A DNA stretch of 64,000 nt from Ochotona curzoniae (lineage: Eukaryota; Chordata; Mammalia; Lagomorpha; Ochotonidae). The stretch spans positions 27,828,501-27,892,500 of the forward strand of contig NW_024467106.1 of NCBI RefSeq assembly GCF_017591425.1, given 5' to 3'. The position numbers and the translations under genes were made by a program. Positions 1-13,436 of this stretch are shown in pieces; position 1 is the stretch's first letter, and every line of letters begins with the position of its first letter. A model generated the notes under the pieces. That model worked only from the letters and a program-made list of their open reading frames with translations, did not search any database and was not told the origin of the DNA.

Positions 1-8
1 ATGCTGCT

Positions 9-57
9 CACACACATGCACGCACACACACACACACACATGCATGCATACACACGC
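9..57. repeat. CA-rich simple repeat
   Basis: Interrupted (CA)n with TGCA interruptions. Confidence 0.9.
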
Positions 58-364
58 ACTCGCTCAGCCCTGCCCAGCCTTCTCCCATCAGCTAGGCAAG
101 TGGAGCTGAACCTTGTCATTTGGGCCAATTTGGGGCTCACTGTGGAACTTTTGAGACTCAAAAGCATCTTTGTTCTCACTGTGGAGCTGTTTCTCCTCCC
201 ATTTAGCTCTTACATAAGACATCATTTGGATCTGATATATGAGAGGGAAAAAAAAAACCCATTACACATTTCACTCATTTTGAATAAACTAAAAATAACT
301 ACTCTTCCCGTTTCCTGGAGCCAATAAAGACCGTTTAGAAAGGATAGAGGAAATAGAAACGCAG

Positions 365-510
365 AAATACGGAAAGAGCCCTGGGCTGGACAGACGGGAG
401 CCTGAGTTCAGACATAGCTCTGTCCCTAGCTGCTGTGTGACCTTGGACAAGCATCTGTCCCTCTCTGGGCCTCAGGCACGAGAACCACGAGTCGAGAGAG
501 GTGCCTCGGA
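365..510 (+). repeat. MIR-like SINE
   Basis: gagcctgagttcagacata then gctgctgtgtgaccttggac and ctctgggcctca, the MIR core and 3' order. Confidence 0.65.
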
Positions 511-1179
511 CTCGCCTGGGCTTTGAGGTCTCTTCAACCCTACTTTTTCATAAGAAGCAGGACAGGAAGTTGAGGCATCTTAATTTTGTTAACTTCCAGC
601 AGATGAATCATTTTTATTATCCAGAAACTTTTCCAAATTAATTTTGATGGGATCCTGCTGGGTAAGAAGCAGCCGACAGCCTCTCTCACTCCTGGTCGTT
701 TCTACTCTGGGAAGAGATTTGTGAAATACGTTCATCTCACAGAAACTTCTCTAAGTGAGGGGCCATGGGACCCTGCCTGTCGCAAGGGGTCCACACTGCC
801 TCACAGCCTCTCAGAAATGGTAACTTGGATTCACAGCCACTGGTGCCTCCACTCCTGCTCGCTCCCCTGCAGTCCTGTTTGTTACTCTGTCTTTGTCAAG
901 GTCACCCTAACCTCTAGGGCTGAGTCCCGCATCACACTCTTCCTACCTTTGGGCTCTTAAACCTCCTCAGTGATGTTGATCCTCTCCTCCCTGGGGGTGT
1001 GAGGGCAGGAGCTGACCCTCTCAGGGTCCCAGTGGGCCCATGGACGAAGTATGTCCAAACACTCTAGGTACCACATAAATGTGTGACCTTGACTCACTTT
1101 CACACTGTGATCTTTCATTTTACTGCCAAATTCTAGAATCTCCACATGGTTCATCCATTGACTTACTCAACAATTATTT

Positions 1180-1518
1180 GGGGCCCAGTGCAATGGCTCA
1201 ATGGCTAAGTCCTCACCTTGCAAGTGCCAGGATGCTATATGGGCACTGGTTGCATGTCCTCGCTGCTGCACTTCCCATTGAGCTCCCTGCCTGTGGCCTG
1301 GGAAAGCAGTAAAGGACGGCCCAAAGCCTTTAGACTCTGCACCCATGTGCAAGACCTGGAAGAAGTTCCTGGCCCCTGGCTTGGGATTGGCTAAGCTGTG
1401 GTCATTGTGGCCATCTGGGGAGTGAACCAACGGATGGAAGATCTTTCTCTCTGTTCTCTTCTCTCTCCACAAATCTGATCTGCCTTTCCAATAAAAATAA
1501 ATTAATCTTTTTAAAAAT
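1180..1518 (+). mobile_element. CSINE (lagomorph C-repeat SINE)
   Basis: It begins gggcccagtgcaatggctca and ends in the AAATAAATTAATCTTT tail; full length, moderately diverged. Confidence 0.85.
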
Positions 1519-2477
1519 CCATTGTTTCGTTGAGAACCAACTATTTACTAGATACTAATTATGTAATGGGAATATAGCGAAATCTAAACCATCTGTTCTC
1601 TGCTGGAGTTGGGTCTAAAATGGTAAGCACAAAATCCAGGTATCACTAGGGACATGACAACTTCTCTGGAGAAGCAGTGCTGGGAGCCTTGGGAGATGAG
1701 TGGGGAACCATCAGAATTCCAGAGTGCTTGCTGGGAGAGTAATGGGGATGCTGAGATTGCAAAGGGGCAGGAGCCAGCAGAGGCAGGTGGAACAGATGGG
1801 AGTGCTCCAGACAAAGGAGGCTGCCCCTTGGGGCCTGGTGGGGACAGCATCTTCAGAAGTGAGCCTGGTGGTTTAACACCGTCATATCCTACCCCTGGTT
1901 GCTTTTGTACAGATCAGGGATTTGGGAGAAGCAGATGAAGGGTCCAAGCCCCTATCCCATCTCATCCCATCCCATCCCCAGCCAGGCCTTGGCACCAACA
2001 TGGTGGCATGATCTAGAGGAAGTCTGTGCTTGGATCATTTAAAATGAGTGTGAGGGTGGGGATGAAAGAAAGGGTAAGACACCTGTGGTGGGCAGGTACA
2101 GATCCCTCAAGCTTCAGAGGACAACTTAAGGAGTCGCCCTAGACAGCTCTGGAACGAACAGCATGTTGATCCATGGGGACTTGGGAGAATCATGGAGATC
2201 AGCTATTCTGAGCTGATTTGGATTAGATCTAACAGGGATGACCCTAGAAGGAGTTTGCCAGGGGAGGAGGAAATGAAACCCCTTTCATGGGAAGGTGGGG
2301 GTGTCTACCATCAGCACCATACCCTCAAGGCTTTTTGAGGTGACCTATCCCATGTCCTTTATGCAAGAATCCCTCAGGAACACGCAGCCATCTAGCATTA
2401 CAGGAAGGACTGAAGCCTTGGCTGCCTGACCAAGTCCCGCCCTTGCCCCGTGCCCACCTGGGACAGCCTGCTTTGTT

Positions 2478-2530
2478 GGACAGATGAGGAAACTGAAGCT
2501 CAGATAGAAGGAGACCTTTCCCAAGGCCTG
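2478..2530 (-). repeat. MIR-like fragment, antisense
   Basis: gacagatgaggaaactgaagc. Confidence 0.5.
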
Positions 2531-3396
2531 GAATCTTCTCCTGCATCATGCTGCCTCCCGTGGGTGGCCCTAGAGAAAGTGTCCCCAGTGCAAATGACAC
2601 AATAGTGTAGCTATGAGGGAAGCACCGTCCCCACAGCTGGGAGGCCAGGGTCCTGAGGCCATGTAACAAGAGCAGTGGCCTCCTATCCCAGAGAAGGAAC
2701 AGATGCTTGTGGGAGTTGGGGGCTCCAGTGCAGCCAGCCCCTGTCCCAGGGCCATCTGGATTTTGGGCAGGAGCCCATGGGAACCAGAGCTTTAGGACTG
2801 TGCTCTGCTCTCCGGGGGCTGCCTTCACAGCCAATGGTGCTCCCAGCAAAATCCTCACCAAACATCTGTAATGCACAGAGGACTGGCTCTGAGACACACT
2901 GCCACTGGACGGGGGTGGGGCAGAGACAGGGGCGGGTGCGGAGGAGGCAGCTTCATGCAAGCCCCGCAGTTCTGGGGCTCCATGTGAACTCACCAGTTCT
3001 GGGGCTGTCATCCCTAGTGCCACAGAGAGCCTGGCTCTTGGAGGTCACCTCATGGCCCTAGAAATCTGGAGCAAGTTAAGGGGAGCTTTTGACAGCTGGT
3101 ACTGCTTCCAGTTTCCTGAAGAAATTAAGTGAGATCAGGAGGCATCTCATGCTGGAGAATGCGAGATGGGAGGAAAACAGAGGAAATACATAGAGGAGAT
3201 GTTGGTGGGCCAAGCACTTGTTTCTTCCTCACTCTTCACTCCCAGGAGGAAGCTGAGCTCCAGCATGTGCTGTGCTCCAAGCAAGTCTTTGGCCAGCCAG
3301 AACTTCTGTCCTGTACTCCAACCATGGCCCTTGCCCCAAGGGGATTCACAACGAGCCCACAGTTTCCCATGCTCAGTGTTCTTGCACGCCTCTTTG

Positions 3397-3723
3397 TAAA
3401 GATTCTGTATATATTGCTTTTATTTATCTGAAAAGCAGAATTAGAGAGAAAGAAGAGAAAGAGAGATCAATCTTCCACCATTGGCTCCCTCCCTGATGGC
3501 TGCAGCTGCAATGCCAGGGCTAGACCAAGCCAAAGTCGGAAGCTAGGAGCTTTTCCAGGTATCCCATGGTGAATGTAGGGGCCCAAGGACTTGGGCCATC
3601 CTCCACTGCTTTCCCAGGTGTATCAGCAGGGAGCTGGATCAGAAGAGGAACAGGTGGACTCAAACTATATGGGATGTCAGCACCACAGGTGATGGCTTTA
3701 TGTGATATACCACAGCACCTGTC
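3397..3723 (-). mobile_element. CSINE, antisense
   Basis: It starts with the reverse of the tail (aaagattctgtat...tttatctgaaaagcag) and runs to the head near accacagcacc; diverged. Confidence 0.75.
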
Positions 3724-3870
3724 CCAGGAGCCAGGAACTTAATATGGGTCTTCCACATGGGTGGCCCAGATCCATCAATTTGAGCCATCACCTGCTGTTT
3801 CTCAGAATGTGCATTAGAAGGCATACTGGAATCAAGAGCAGAGCAGGGTCTCAAACACAGATTCGAGTGT
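3724..3870 (-). mobile_element. CSINE fragment, antisense
   Basis: Middle part of a second antisense copy (tgggtcttccacatgggtgg to agagcagggtctcaaac) abutting the previous one. Confidence 0.6.
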
Positions 3871-3879
3871 CTTCTTTAA

Positions 3880-3985
3880 AAAAACAAATAAATAAATACT
3901 TAAAAGGTAGAGTTACAGAGACAAAAAGATCTTCCAATTGCTGGTTCATTTCCCAAATGGTTGCAATGATCATGCTTCTTCCAAG
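3880..3985 (-). mobile_element. CSINE 3' fragment, antisense
   Basis: Reverse tail, then ggtagagttacagagac and agatcttccaattgctggtt, the 3' part of a CSINE. Confidence 0.65.
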
Positions 3986-5384
3986 TCTTTGGTGGCACCA
4001 TGGAGCCCATCGAGACTAAAAAGGGGAAGAGACAGATCCCAGGAACAACAGGGCTCTTAGCAGGATAAAGGAAACAGGTACGATGGAGAAAAATCACATC
4101 TTTCTAGCTTAGAGGACCACATGGGAGCAAGAGCGGAAGGTTGGGGAGGACTCGACGAGTTGAGATCAGGGTATTCTATAGGACAAGTAAGGGCAGAGGC
4201 AGGCCCCAGACTGTAGAGGAAGCTGGTATTGCCAGTGTTGGTAGCAGAGGAGAAGCTTGAGAAGGCAAGTGATGGGCTAGACTTGGGCAGCCAAGCCGGA
4301 CTCCCTGCTCCAGTAGCAGCAAGTCTGACCTGGAGAAAAGTCCTTCCTCCTTTTGCTCTACAGGACCAGGCAGCAGCACAGACCCTGTTTTCTGAAAGCG
4401 AGCATCATCCCAGCCTCCAGCTGTAACACCTGCTCTCTCTTCTTGGACTGCATTGCACTTTCCCCTCCCTCAGCTGACAGCAGCAGGTAAGAACTGCAGA
4501 GTTGAACCACCAGTGCTACAAATGAAAGGGATCCATGTGTGACAGAGCCAGGGTCCTTGTGGGCTTGAAGGCGTGTGCAGCCCAGCAGCTCCCTAGGAAA
4601 CATCACCAAGTGGCTCCAAACTGAGACAATGCTGAAGGCCCCTCCCACCTCTTCCCACACCCATCACGCCATGGGACCGCTGACAGCACTGGGAAGAAAC
4701 CAGTATAAGGTTTGCGAGGCATTGTGATAGGGAAAGGGGATCCAGTGATCCCTGCAAGTGTTAGACATGATGGAGCTGCAGCATTGCCTGTCGCTGTTCT
4801 GGGGACACATGTGCAGGTTGCTGTAAGCCAGTCTGGTCTCTCTCACCACAGGTTTTGACCCCTGGGCCAGAAGAGTTGAGTGAGGTCCTGCAGAGTGGAC
4901 AAGAGTTACCCTCCCCTCGTCCCCAGCTCTCCAGCCCTTCAGGCATGAATGACAGTTGTACCCACTAGGAAAAACAAAACACATTTCTCATACTCCTTGG
5001 CATCTCAGGGGCAGGTAACATGACATAGGGCTGGAGAGTGAACACACGTGGCACAAACTCAACCTCTCCTCTTCCACTGGGAGTGAGCCTGTGGACTTAG
5101 CCACTGATGTGAGGTTGGTGACATTAATGCACTGTGCAGTGTGGGAGGAAGCAGCAGGCAGAGACCTTAGATCAGCTCAAACAGCTTGGCTAGCTTGTGG
5201 CTCTGATGATTAATCACACCATCAGAAGCACCTGCCCAGGTCATCCTTGCTTCCACTGCCTGGATCCTCAGCCAGGACCGTGGAGCCAAGACTTGCTGAT
5301 CCCAGTCTGGTGCACTGTCTACATAAGCCCAACTGGCCTATACTAGAGTTGCTTGGTGGCTCCAGAACATTGCATTGGAAATTA

Positions 5385-5815
5385 CAGAATGCTGCAGTTT
5401 GGACGTGTTTTGTTACCCAGGGGTTCATGTGCTGAGGGGTTCAGGCCTCAGTGGGGGGCGGGGTGCTGAGGTGGTGGAGCCTTTAGGTGGGGAGACCTAA
5501 GGGGAAGCGGTTAGATCATAGGAAGTACTACCCTTGGAAAGAATTGGGGCAGCTCTCATGGGACCCCATGCTGGTTCTTGGGAAAGTAAGTTGTTATCTG
5601 AGCACGCCACAACTGAGTCCCTCTCTGACTTTCCTGTCCAGCTGGGTGATCGTTTCCTCTCTGTCATTGTGATGTCATCTGTCATTTTCTTCTCACCAGA
5701 GACTGCCTGAACTTGGACCTGCGCCTTCCAAAACTGCGAGCTCAATCAACTCCAGGTCTTTGTCAAGTGCCCTAGCCTCAGGTATTTTATTATAGTAACC
5801 AAACCGATTGAAACA
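5385..5815 (+). mobile_element. MaLR-type LTR (MST/MLT1-like), solitary
   Basis: Order of words fits a mammalian MaLR LTR: gtttggacgtgttttgttac, ggtggagcctttaggtgggg, cggttagatcatagg, then ttttattatagtaaccaaaccgattgaaacag at the 3' end. No internal retroviral coding sequence is adjacent. Confidence 0.5.
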
Positions 5816-6267
5816 GAGAGGGAAACCGACCTCCCAGGGCAGCTCCTGGGAGACTTTACCAGAAGACAAATTCAGCCAGCAGGTGTTCGGTCCCTCTGTG
5901 AGTGAAGGCAGGTAGAAGGCTTGGATGGGAGCAGTCACCTAACAGCCACAGGCGACAGGACCATGTTCAACACAGCTGTATGGAAAGACAGCATGAGCCT
6001 TTGTCCCCAGGAGCACCATGAAGCTGCCAGATTGGACTTGAAATGAGAAAACCTGTACTTCCTTTTACTTAGGAAAGGTAAAATCTCCCATATAATGAAG
6101 CCACCATTCTTTAGATTTACAATGTGTGTAGACAAATACAATTTCTGATAGACACAGCTAACAACTGGCATGACAACCACATCTCCAGTTGAGATCACCC
6201 ACTGGAATATGAAGGTCATGAAGGATCCAGTGGAATGTTGGGCAATGTGGCTCAAGGATATCAGAGA

Positions 6268-6581
6268 GCAGTTGCTGGGGGCAGCAGGTTAAGCCATAGA
6301 CTGTGATGCTGGCATCTCATATCTGAATGCTGGTTGGGGTCTAAGTTGTTCCGATTCTGCTGCAGCTCCCTACTAATGCACCTGGGAAAGCAAAGAAAGA
6401 TGGCCCAAGTGCTTGGACTCCTGTCACTCACATAGGAGACCTGGATGGAGTGCCCAGCTCCTGAATTTGGCCTGGCACGGCCCTGGCTGTTAAAGCCATT
6501 TAGGGAGTAAACAAACTGATGGAAGCTCTCTCTCACGTGTGCTCTCTCTTTTCTCTCTTTCTCTCAAATAACTTTAAAAAC
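6268..6581 (+). mobile_element. CSINE
   Basis: Head gggggcagcaggttaagcc, body with cacctgggaaagca, and tail ctctcaaataactttaaaaa. Confidence 0.75.
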
Positions 6582-7151
6582 TGTTGCCAGAGAAACCCAC
6601 AGCAAGTGCCTACGGGATGGAAGAGATATAGAATAGCCTAAGAAGAGAGAATTCTAACTGGCAACAGGGCTAGACCAGGCTGAACATGGTAATGAGAGTC
6701 AGGAACACGAGGAGGAAAACTTTTCAGGGATTCAGCCAACAAGAGGTCTTTGACCTTGGCAGAGAGGTTCAGTCCAGGGCTGGGGATGGGATCCAAACCA
6801 CAGCGTGTGATAGAATCACAGCCCTGGGCAGTTCACAATGTGAGGGATGGAGCTCAAGGAAGGTGATGCAATGGAAGGAATGGCCTGGGTCAGCCGTGGC
6901 CTTGCCCGCCTGCGAAGCACCCAGGTACTCAGCTTGGTAGCCGCATGTCCATGCAGTACTCCCCCACCAGGAGGTGCCTCACCTGCCAGCCCAGCCTCCC
7001 TGCCCCACAGCCCAGAATCATCAGTACCCACCACCACCTCTGCCTGGGCAGCCCTCCTCAGGACTGCCCTGCCCCTGCTAATCCAAGACCTCCCAGGCCT
7101 TGCTGCCAAACACAAATGTCACTCCCTCTTTAAAAAAAAAAAACACAAAAA

Positions 7152-7430
7152 AAGATTTATTTATTTTGATTTGAAAAGCAGAGAGAGAGCTTTTCCACTG
7201 GCTCACTCCCTAAATGGCTGCAAGGGCTGGAACTGGCAGGTAAGCTGGGTTGATCTGCAGCTGGAACTCAGGATGTTTTTCTGGGTCTCCCATATGATTG
7301 CATCCACTCCTATCCCAGACCATTAGCAGGGATCTGGATAAGAAGTGGAGCAGCCAGGACTTGAACTGGCACCTATATGGGATGCTGATGGCACAGGTGC
7401 AGGCTGCTGTACCATAGCACCACCAACCCC
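7152..7430 (-). mobile_element. CSINE, antisense
   Basis: Reverse tail aaagatttatttattttgat to ...gctgctgtaccatagcacca. Confidence 0.8.
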
Positions 7431-8745
7431 TTAAATGCTACCACCTGTTAGGAGGAAGATCAAGCTGTTTCTTTTTCCAGGTTCCTCCCAACTTCTCAGC
7501 ACCCACTTTGAATTGTAACGGGCATCATCTACACGGAGCTTGCTACCCAGGGTGACAGTATCTGTGCTGTATGTCTGCCAGGGGTCTGAGTCACGCAGGG
7601 CACCTACAGCAGCTTCATGAGTTGGCATTGGGTGGCCCTACTCTGCTTACATGAAATACAGGGCCAGGAGACCATGTAGAAGGCTTCGGGGCCATGTCTG
7701 ACTCCTTCCAGCCCACAGAGTTGGCTGGATTGGATTGGGGTGGAGGAGAGAGGAGCAACGGGAAGGAAGCAGTACATCCGCAGAGAAGTGTGGGGGCTTC
7801 TTCCCCTCCTGCACCTCCTGGAGCGGAGACAATTCCCACTGGGCAGCTGCTTCCTGCCCCTCAGTTTAGAATGTGAAGACACAACTATGCCCAAATTTAG
7901 ACGACAGTCAGAAACCCAAATGCAACCCATAGTTTAGAATCCATTTGGCCAGCTCCACCCCAAGTGGGAGGAATACCTCTTCTGATCCCTCGGGGTGAGG
8001 CGAGGCATCCACAGCCGCAGCTGCAACATCATGGATCTGGACCCAAGGAAAGGGAGAGGCAGTTGCCTCAGTTGAGGCAAGTGAATCTATGCCACGAGCT
8101 GGACAATGAGGTGCCCAGGAGAGCGCAGTGCTGGGCATGGGTGCTGTGGATGTGCTCAAGAGCGTGGATGCCTTGTGTGGGCTTCTTGCCATTTCTGCCC
8201 ATGGCTGGAGTAGAAGAATGTCTTGGAAGCCAGCTCAGAGAGCAGCCAACCACATGGGTGGCCCCTCCTTAGTGCCTTACTACTTTTAGCTCTTATGCTG
8301 TGCTTTGCAGGGAAACCCAGGGAACCAAACACAGAGCCTCATGGCCCACTTTGGGTAATCCTTGCAGCCGGGTACTGGGTGTGTACCCTGCACCAGGTGG
8401 TAGGTGAAGAGGATTCTTCACACCTGTGCCAAGAATCCTGGAAACGCTGTGATGCCTCCCCAAAAGACTTCCACAAGCAGAAGAGCCAGAATGAATGAGA
8501 CGAGTTCATCAGGAGCAGATGCAACGGCTTGCTGCGCAAGGTTGGCATTCCCAGACACACGTTTGCTAAGCCGACAGGGAAACCACTGTGTCCTGTGGTC
8601 ACATTAACAGACTAAGGGAGACCTTACTCTCACTGAATTTATTTTCTCTAAATCCAAATGAGATCCATTCTCTCTGAGCCTGCTTATTGTTCCAGAAGAT
8701 AATTCCTTTATGAGGTTGTTGTGAAGATTAAACAAGAAATGAAAG

Positions 8746-9046
8746 CCAGTGTTAGAGTAATGGATAAAACCATTGCCTGTGATGCTAGTATCCAATATGG
8801 GTGCCAGTTCAAGTCCTGGCTATCCCAGCTCCCTCCTAATGGCCTAGGAAAGCAACATAAGATGGCCTAAGTATTTGAGCCCCTGCACCCATGTGGGAGA
8901 CTCTGAAAAAGCTGCTGGCTCCTGTCTTTAGCTTGGTCCAGTACTAGCCATTTTAGCTATTTAGAGATTAAATCTTCAGATGGACGATCCCTTATTTGTA
9001 GCTATGACTTTCAAAAAAAAAAATCTTTTTTTAAAAAAAAAAGATT
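8746..9046 (+). mobile_element. CSINE
   Basis: Head agtaatggataaaaccattgc, body tgggagactctgaaaaagct, A/T-rich tail. Confidence 0.75.
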
Positions 9047-9147
9047 GAATGAAAATCAGTATAGTACCTTACAAATAGTGGAGACTCAGCAAAATGCAAG
9101 TACAACTGTCATTATAAATCTCGGCACCTATAAAGGAGTAGAGGCAG

Positions 9148-9415
9148 GGGGTAGGCATTGGTAAAGGATGTCAAGTTGCTTGCATACCTGCAAATCCACA
9201 TCTGAATGCCTGAATCTGGGTGTTGATTCTGTTCTCAGCTCCACTTTCCTGCTGATGCACGCCCTGGGAAGACCCAGTGATGACAAGTGGTTGGGGCCCT
9301 GCTACTCAGGAGCAAAACTGGATTGAGCCAGAAGTGGAAGTACTTGTGGCTTTGGGCTGGCCCAGCTCTAGCTGTTATGGGCTTCGGGGAGTGAACCTGC
9401 AGATGGCAAAATAGA
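9148..9415 (+). mobile_element. CSINE, old and lacking its tail
   Basis: Recognisable head-to-body order (ggcattggtaaagg ... ccctgggaagaccc ... gggagtgaacctgcagatgg). Confidence 0.55.
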
Positions 9416-10137
9416 TGAGATGGGATTGGGGTAATTTCAAAGGGTGGGAAGAGTCTGAGGGTGGGTGCTGGCTTCTTACACCTGAACTTCTCATATGGAA
9501 GAAACTACTTCTGACTTACTTTCACAGGCAGAACTAGCCTCCCTATGCCAAAGCTCTTCCTGAGCCAATTTCAGCACAAATGAGAGAGTTTAGTCATGAA
9601 AAAAGATAGCGAGGACATTCTTCCACATGCTATTATCTTTGGGAAGTGGGAACTTAAAGTGGGCTCCTTCTATTTTAGTATAGCTTCCAAATTTTCAGCT
9701 GTTAGCACATACAGTGTAGTAATCTGGAAAAAAATATTAAAAAGAAAATAACCCAGGGACACATCTATAAAGGTGCAGAAGGAGTGGAAGACCAGAGATG
9801 CTAGCAGTGTGTGAATTTAATTTTTAGGCCTCAAACTGCTAGCATCCATGGGATCAAGGCCTCAGTGCCCCATACTCAGAGGACAGAGCAGATGCTCCAA
9901 CAAGGGACCACTGAGGCCAGTTCTGCAAGTACAAGGACCAACTCCAAGGACAGGGCTGGTCCCTATAAACCTGGAAGCCCATTCGGGAGCAAAGTGTTTT
10001 CTCACCTTAGCCTGAGGACCAGCAAGGTCTCCATCCCCTGGGAGAGTGGCAAGGCAGGGCCAAATCCATCATCAGAAATGGTGGAATAAAGGGAATAAAA
10101 CCTTCTCTTGGCTTTTAATAAAGGAAACAGCCCTTGG

Positions 10138-10384
10138 GTGTCTGGCATTGGGTATAGCAGGTTAAGTCACTACATGCAGTGCCAGCCTCCTGTGGGACTG
10201 TCAGTTTGAGTCCTGGCTGCTCCACCTCCAATCCAGGTCCCTGATAATGACCTGGGAAAGCAGCAGATGATGGTTCAAGTCCTTGGGCCCCTCCTGCCCA
10301 AGTGGGAGACCTGGATGAGAGATTCTCTGGACCACCCCAGCGATGACCACCATCATTTTCAAGCAAATCTTTAAAAACAAACAA
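10138..10384 (+). mobile_element. CSINE
   Basis: Head gggtatagcaggttaagtca to a short tail caaatctttaaaaac, with an internal deletion near the 3' end. Confidence 0.75.
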
Positions 10385-11424
10385 ATTAAAAAACAAAAAC
10401 AAAAAACTAGCCTGAATGAGATTCTGAAAGGTAGAGTCAGGACAGGTGACAGGACAGACACTGGAAGTGGCAGCAGAGGATGGCCCGGCCATCCTGCATG
10501 AGACTGCCTCAGCCCATGCTGTCCCCGGGCCTGCGACTCTCAATCCACAGCATCTGGCATTGGACAGCGTGAGATCCGAGCCATCTTCCCAATCAGTGCC
10601 AGCAGCCCGGTACCCCAGGCCATAGCCACTTCCCACTCAGCACCAGCAGCCTGGTACCCTGGGCCATGGCCACCTTCCTTCCTGAACTCCAGGTCTCCGC
10701 AGCCAAGCTGACTCCAGGAGCTCCTCAGGCCTGTTGCCCCTCCCCTGCCTGTCATATAGCCACATCTGGAGCACATCTCCTCTGATCCTTGCTTGGTGCT
10801 GCTCCTCGCAGCTGGGTCCCCATAAATCAATTTGTTCTGCAGACAAGTTCCCAGAATTGTCCAGAAACTTGCCCCAGAAAGGGCAGCTTTATTTCCCACC
10901 AGCTTTTGCTTCCAGACCTCATCAGCTGAGCCCAGTCCCCATCATGACAAGCTTTCCTGTTGATCTTTCTGGCCCCATGGCCAGTGAGGACTTTATAAAA
11001 TGGCTTTGACTTTGGCCACACCAGCGTCTTCCTGGCCTCTGTCTGGCAGTGAGGTCCCCAACCACAGAGAGCCCTTTGCTGCCCCTTGAATTGGAAGTGT
11101 TCCCAGAGAGCTGAACTAGCTAGGAGAGGAGAAAGGCTCAAAAGTCAAGCTTCCCACAGACGGGAAACAGCAGGGAGTGTGAGGACCCAGCAGCAAACAG
11201 CAGATTCCAGAACTTTCATCAAGAGCAGCTGTTGCCTCTGCAGACGGGAGACTCCTTGTGGTCTGTAGACATAGCCCTGGTCCCCCAGGAACAAATCTCT
11301 AGGATGGAGCAACTTGGAAGCCTGGCCCTCAGCAATGCCTTGCGACCTCTGATTCTGGCTGTGTTCCTGTACTGCCAGGCGTATTGAGACCAGCCCAGCC
11401 CAGCCCCACAGTGCCTTGAAGGGA

Positions 11425-11530
11425 GGTGCTAGCAATGCCTGAGCTTCACACAAGAGGAAAGCTCAGAGAACAAGTTAACTTGCCCAAAGCACAAGGGATC
11501 CAACAGAATTTAGACCCAGGTCTGTCCCAC
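11425..11530 (-). repeat. MIR-like fragment, antisense
   Basis: agaggaaagctcagagaac, acttgcccaaagcacaa and tttagacccaggtctgtc. Confidence 0.55.
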
Positions 11531-11929
11531 TCTAATCCCCCATGCCCTGTCCTCAGATTATCCTCCTTCTGTCCCTAAGGATCAGAATTCAGACCCAAAC
11601 TCCACTTAGGGGAATAGTTTAAGATAACTTCTATCAAAGCAATGCACCTACTCAGGTTAAAAGGCCCAAGCACCTGCCCTCCCCCCAACAAGGCTTACAA
11701 TAAAATCTGAGGTCCCCTCTTTTTTCTCTCATTTCCCCTTGCCTCAAGATCTGGCTCCCAGGAGAGCCCCTATTTGCAATTTTTCCAGCTCTTTCTTCTT
11801 TTACTTGATTCTGCATTTCAAATATAATGGCCAGCCCTGCTTTCTCAGGCTTTCCATTTTAGACCATTATGACTGGCTGTTAACAATGGAAAATGAAGGG
11901 ACTTTTTTAACACTGCTTTTGTTCTGGCA

Positions 11930-11932
<3 letters not shown>

Positions 11933-11969
<37 letters not shown>
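11933..11969. repeat. (CT)n microsatellite
   Basis: About 18 CT units, followed by a short (CA)n at 11980-11991. Confidence 0.95.
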
Positions 11970-11971
<2 letters not shown>

Positions 11972-13111
11972 TGGTCTCACACACACACACAGAGCCATTT
12001 CATCACCCTCACCAAAGGGGTCAGCCGAGCTGGCTGAGACCTAACCCTCAGTTAAAGGCAGCACAGGGCATGCACACGTTTCACTTCTTTCCTGCCCCAA
12101 ACCCTGGTGAAACCCACATCCTAGCGGGATGGATGGAGAAACTAGGACAACCAGCCTGCAGTGGAGGCAAGCAAGTGACACAGCCTCGTTGTTTGCCCCT
12201 TTTGGGACTGTCCTGGGGCAGAGAGTACAGACACTACACCGGGTGGCCTCAGAGGAGATCCAGGAAGCGTCAGGGAGACCCATTTTCACTTCACAAACAG
12301 CAAGGGCTGATCAGCCAAATGAGCAGCCCCCTGTGACGTCATCAGGCAGTGGGCAAGAAGCTGAGGACTTGGTGGGTCTGAGCACCTTCAATGTCTGTTG
12401 CTCCTTTTACGACAGTCAGCAATCAGAAACCAGTGCTGCTTGCCATCACTCTTGAGTTCCTAAGTGGAGCTGGCCAACAGGCACACCCATCTGGCAATCT
12501 ATTAACGCAGTGCTGAAATAAGCAACTGTCTCCGCATATTCTCATGAGCAATCTCTTCTGCTGACCCTTGCCTTGCCAAAGAAGGCTTGGGATGATTCAC
12601 CGAGGGATTGGACACGGCCCTTGGGACGGGACTTTCCCTCCCCTAAGTTTTAAGTGGTCTGAGGAAGGCCAAGGTCTGCTGGGACACTTGCTGGTGATCT
12701 GGCTGCTGGCTGCTGGCCTCTCTGGCTGCACAGCAAGAATCCCAGATGGAGAAAGTGAATCCCCACCCTGTTTTAAAGAGAAAGAGGACTGCACCTAGGT
12801 GTGGGTGAAACCAGAGCGCAACCTTGACATCTGTGTATGGGAGAACAGGTCTGGTCCCAGCGGCCTTGCACCTGCAGCCCTCTCCCTGATTCTTGGCACT
12901 TGCAGAAGTGATGCACTTGCTCAAAGATATCACCCAGCTATATCCTGCTCTCCGCATACAGCACAGACTGCGGAACTGGCATGCTCAATTATCTGACACA
13001 GAATTAAGTCAGCATAAGTGACAGTGACAGATGGCTTTGGGTAATGCACAACAGGCTACAGAACTCAGTGAGTCCTCCCTCCTTGCTCCAAGGAGGCAGG
13101 ACAGAGCAAGC

Positions 13112-13436
13112 AGTCTGTATGGCACATGGTTAAGTCACTGCCTGGGATGCCCACAACCCATTTTGGAGTCCTGGGGTCCAAGTTCTGGCACCACTTCTGA
13201 CCCAGCTTCTTGCCAATGCACAATAAGGGAGGCAGTGGACAATGGCTCAGGAGTTGGGTCCATGCCACCCATGTGGGAGACCCAGACTTCAGGTTCCAGG
13301 TTCCTGACTTCAACCTGATCCAGCCCCAACTGTGTGGGCATTTGAGCAATGAACCAATGGATGAAATCCCACACCCACCCCTCTACCGTCTCTCTCACTC
13401 AATGTCTCTGTTTTTAATTCAATTAAAGTAAAAAGG
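13112..13436 (+). mobile_element. CSINE
   Basis: Head atggcacatggttaagtcac, body tgtgggagacccagacttc, tail tcaattaaagtaaaa. Confidence 0.75.

Noticed and set aside
2325..3023. Minus-strand open frame of 232 codons
   Set aside because: Composition is Pro/Ser/Gly/Leu-rich without domain signs, begins at a chance start and overlaps a MIR-like piece; no homology recognised.
5385..5815. Retroviral gene remnants near the LTR-like sequence
   Set aside because: No gag, pro, pol or env-like frame flanks it; it is best read as a solitary LTR.
10115..10636. Minus-strand open frame of 173 codons
   Set aside because: Much of it is translated CSINE sequence.
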